Below are positions 63,449 to 64,000 of a stretch of DNA of 64,000 bases, one piece after another (position 1 is the stretch's first letter; each line of letters opens with the position of its first letter). The notes under the pieces are model-generated. The model saw nothing but the letters and a program-made list of their open reading frames with translations. It was not told the origin of the DNA and searched no databases. The DNA lies in the NCBI GenBank assembly GCA_018818835.1, contig JAHIRD010000060.1, forward strand, positions 1 to 64,000, in the 5' to 3' direction. The position numbers were made by a program, and so were the translations under genes. The DNA comes from Pseudomonadota bacterium. GTDB taxonomy: Bacteria > Desulfobacterota > Desulfobacteria > Desulfobacterales > Desulfolunaceae.

Positions 63449-64000
63449 CTATCATTTCCTTTCAGCTGTTCAAATTTCCCTACAAACAAACCGTAAATGA
63501 TCAGCCAGGGTGATATTATAAATACAAACGTCCCCACTATAAAAAAAAGAGGATTAGATTTTACTTTAAAAAGAATCAACGTTTCTTTCATTAAGTACAG
63601 GCCAATCAATGAGCTGATCATGATTAAACTTGTTTTCCAATAAATATCTTTAACAAAATTAAGTATCAGGAAAGCAAATACTCCCATTAAAACGGCCACA
63701 AGCCACTTTTGAATCATTCGATTTTGCCCGACTTTAACCGTTTCATTATCGACTTTCATTGCTCCAACTGGTTGGTCAACCGTCATGCGACTATGTATTT
63801 TACCGCCTAAGATAAACTGCCATAGCAAATATGTCATGGTGACTTGCTTTAAGTGAACAAACTCCACTGGGCCGTGAAGGGCATATTTACATAGTGCGGC
63901 CATGCGTTGCCCAAATTCTTCATCTTCTAGAAATCGCATCTCCTCATTAAATTTTCCAATATCCATAAATTCCTGCCGTTTAATTAGAAAGCAAGATGTG
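63445..64000 (-). CDS. GT2 membrane glycosyltransferase, C-terminal part (gene runs off the right edge)
   Basis: An ATG exists at 63966, but the frame stays open to the window end and reads CFLIKRQEFMDIGKFNEEMR then FLEDEEFGQRMA, the typical end of a GT2 catalytic domain (L-I-R-R-x-x-F...G-x-F-D-E...E-D-x-D-L). So this is the last 185 residues of a larger gene, not a small protein. Three to four transmembrane helices follow (about 88-160 from the ATG), as in processive or membrane GT2 enzymes. First legible gene of the cluster. Confidence 0.75.
   Translation of the reverse strand, partial: TSCFLIKRQEFMDIGKFNEEMRFLEDEEFGQRMAALCKYALHGPVEFVHLKQVTMTYLLWQFILGGKIHSRMTVDQPVGAMKVDNETVKVGQNRMIQKWLVAVLMGVFAFLILNFVKDIYWKTSLIMISSLIGLYLMKETLILFKVKSNPLFFIVGTFVFIISPWLIIYGLFVGKFEQLKGNDS

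Noticed and set aside
63445-63966. Complete 173-residue membrane protein
   Set aside because: The frame is open to the window end and encodes GT2-like sequence upstream of the ATG, so it is the tail of a longer gene.

Overview
The window looks like a chromosomal segment of a Gram-negative, probably anaerobic deltaproteobacterium, most likely a Desulfobacteraceae-type sulfate reducer. This is inferred from gene content: B12-binding radical SAM proteins in abundance, an oleABCD hydrocarbon cluster, RND efflux with a TolC-like channel, a MotAB stator, and many short dispersed repeats. No ribosomal or sulfate-reduction marker is present, so the assignment is tentative.

Region 1 (1-4.45 kb) is accessory DNA. 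It holds the 3' tail of a group II intron (domains V and VI are legible), a YefM-YoeB toxin-antitoxin pair, an HNH nuclease and an IS91-type element with a tyrosine recombinase and an HUH transposase.

Region 2 (4.45-17.66 kb) is a lipid/hydrocarbon locus. Facing left are a B12-radical SAM protein and a lipoprotein alpha/beta hydrolase. Facing right is a giant PfaC-like protein (KS - chain-length-factor - two FabA-like dehydratase domains) overlapping a complete oleA, then oleB, a membrane-anchored coiled-coil protein, oleC and oleD. The PfaC-like protein has no PfaA, PfaB or PfaD partner in the window. The natural reading is that it supplies or shapes unsaturated acyl chains for OleA head-to-head condensation, giving long-chain (poly)unsaturated hydrocarbons. 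This is the best candidate for an undescribed system.

Region 3 (17.66-24.86 kb) is repeat-rich accessory DNA. An AbiE-type toxin-antitoxin operon lies between two 162-bp direct repeats (3 mismatches), each carrying a 37-nt-arm palindrome. A truncated type VI secretion Hcp gene starts exactly at the edge of the second copy. A chemoreceptor, a Phd/PIN toxin-antitoxin pair and a hepT remnant follow.

Region 4 (24.86-40.78 kb) is mostly core-like: a secreted LVIVD-type repeat protein, an outer-membrane factor/adaptor/RND efflux operon, bioA, tRNA-Lys and tRNA-Glu, trkA-trkH potassium uptake and motB-motA.

Region 5 (40.80-64.0 kb) is one long leftward cluster of about 18 genes with tiny gaps or 4-nt overlaps. 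It has five B12-radical SAM proteins, several glycosyltransferases (including a DPM1-like GT2 and a GT39-like membrane protein), two tandem TylF-like methyltransferases, a split transketolase, an APH-fold kinase, an HAD phosphatase, NeuA-like cytidylyltransferases and an epimerase. It probably makes an unusual, radical-methylated surface glycan or glycolipid. It ends 16 bp before motB, so a flagellar link is possible. The cluster continues past the right edge.
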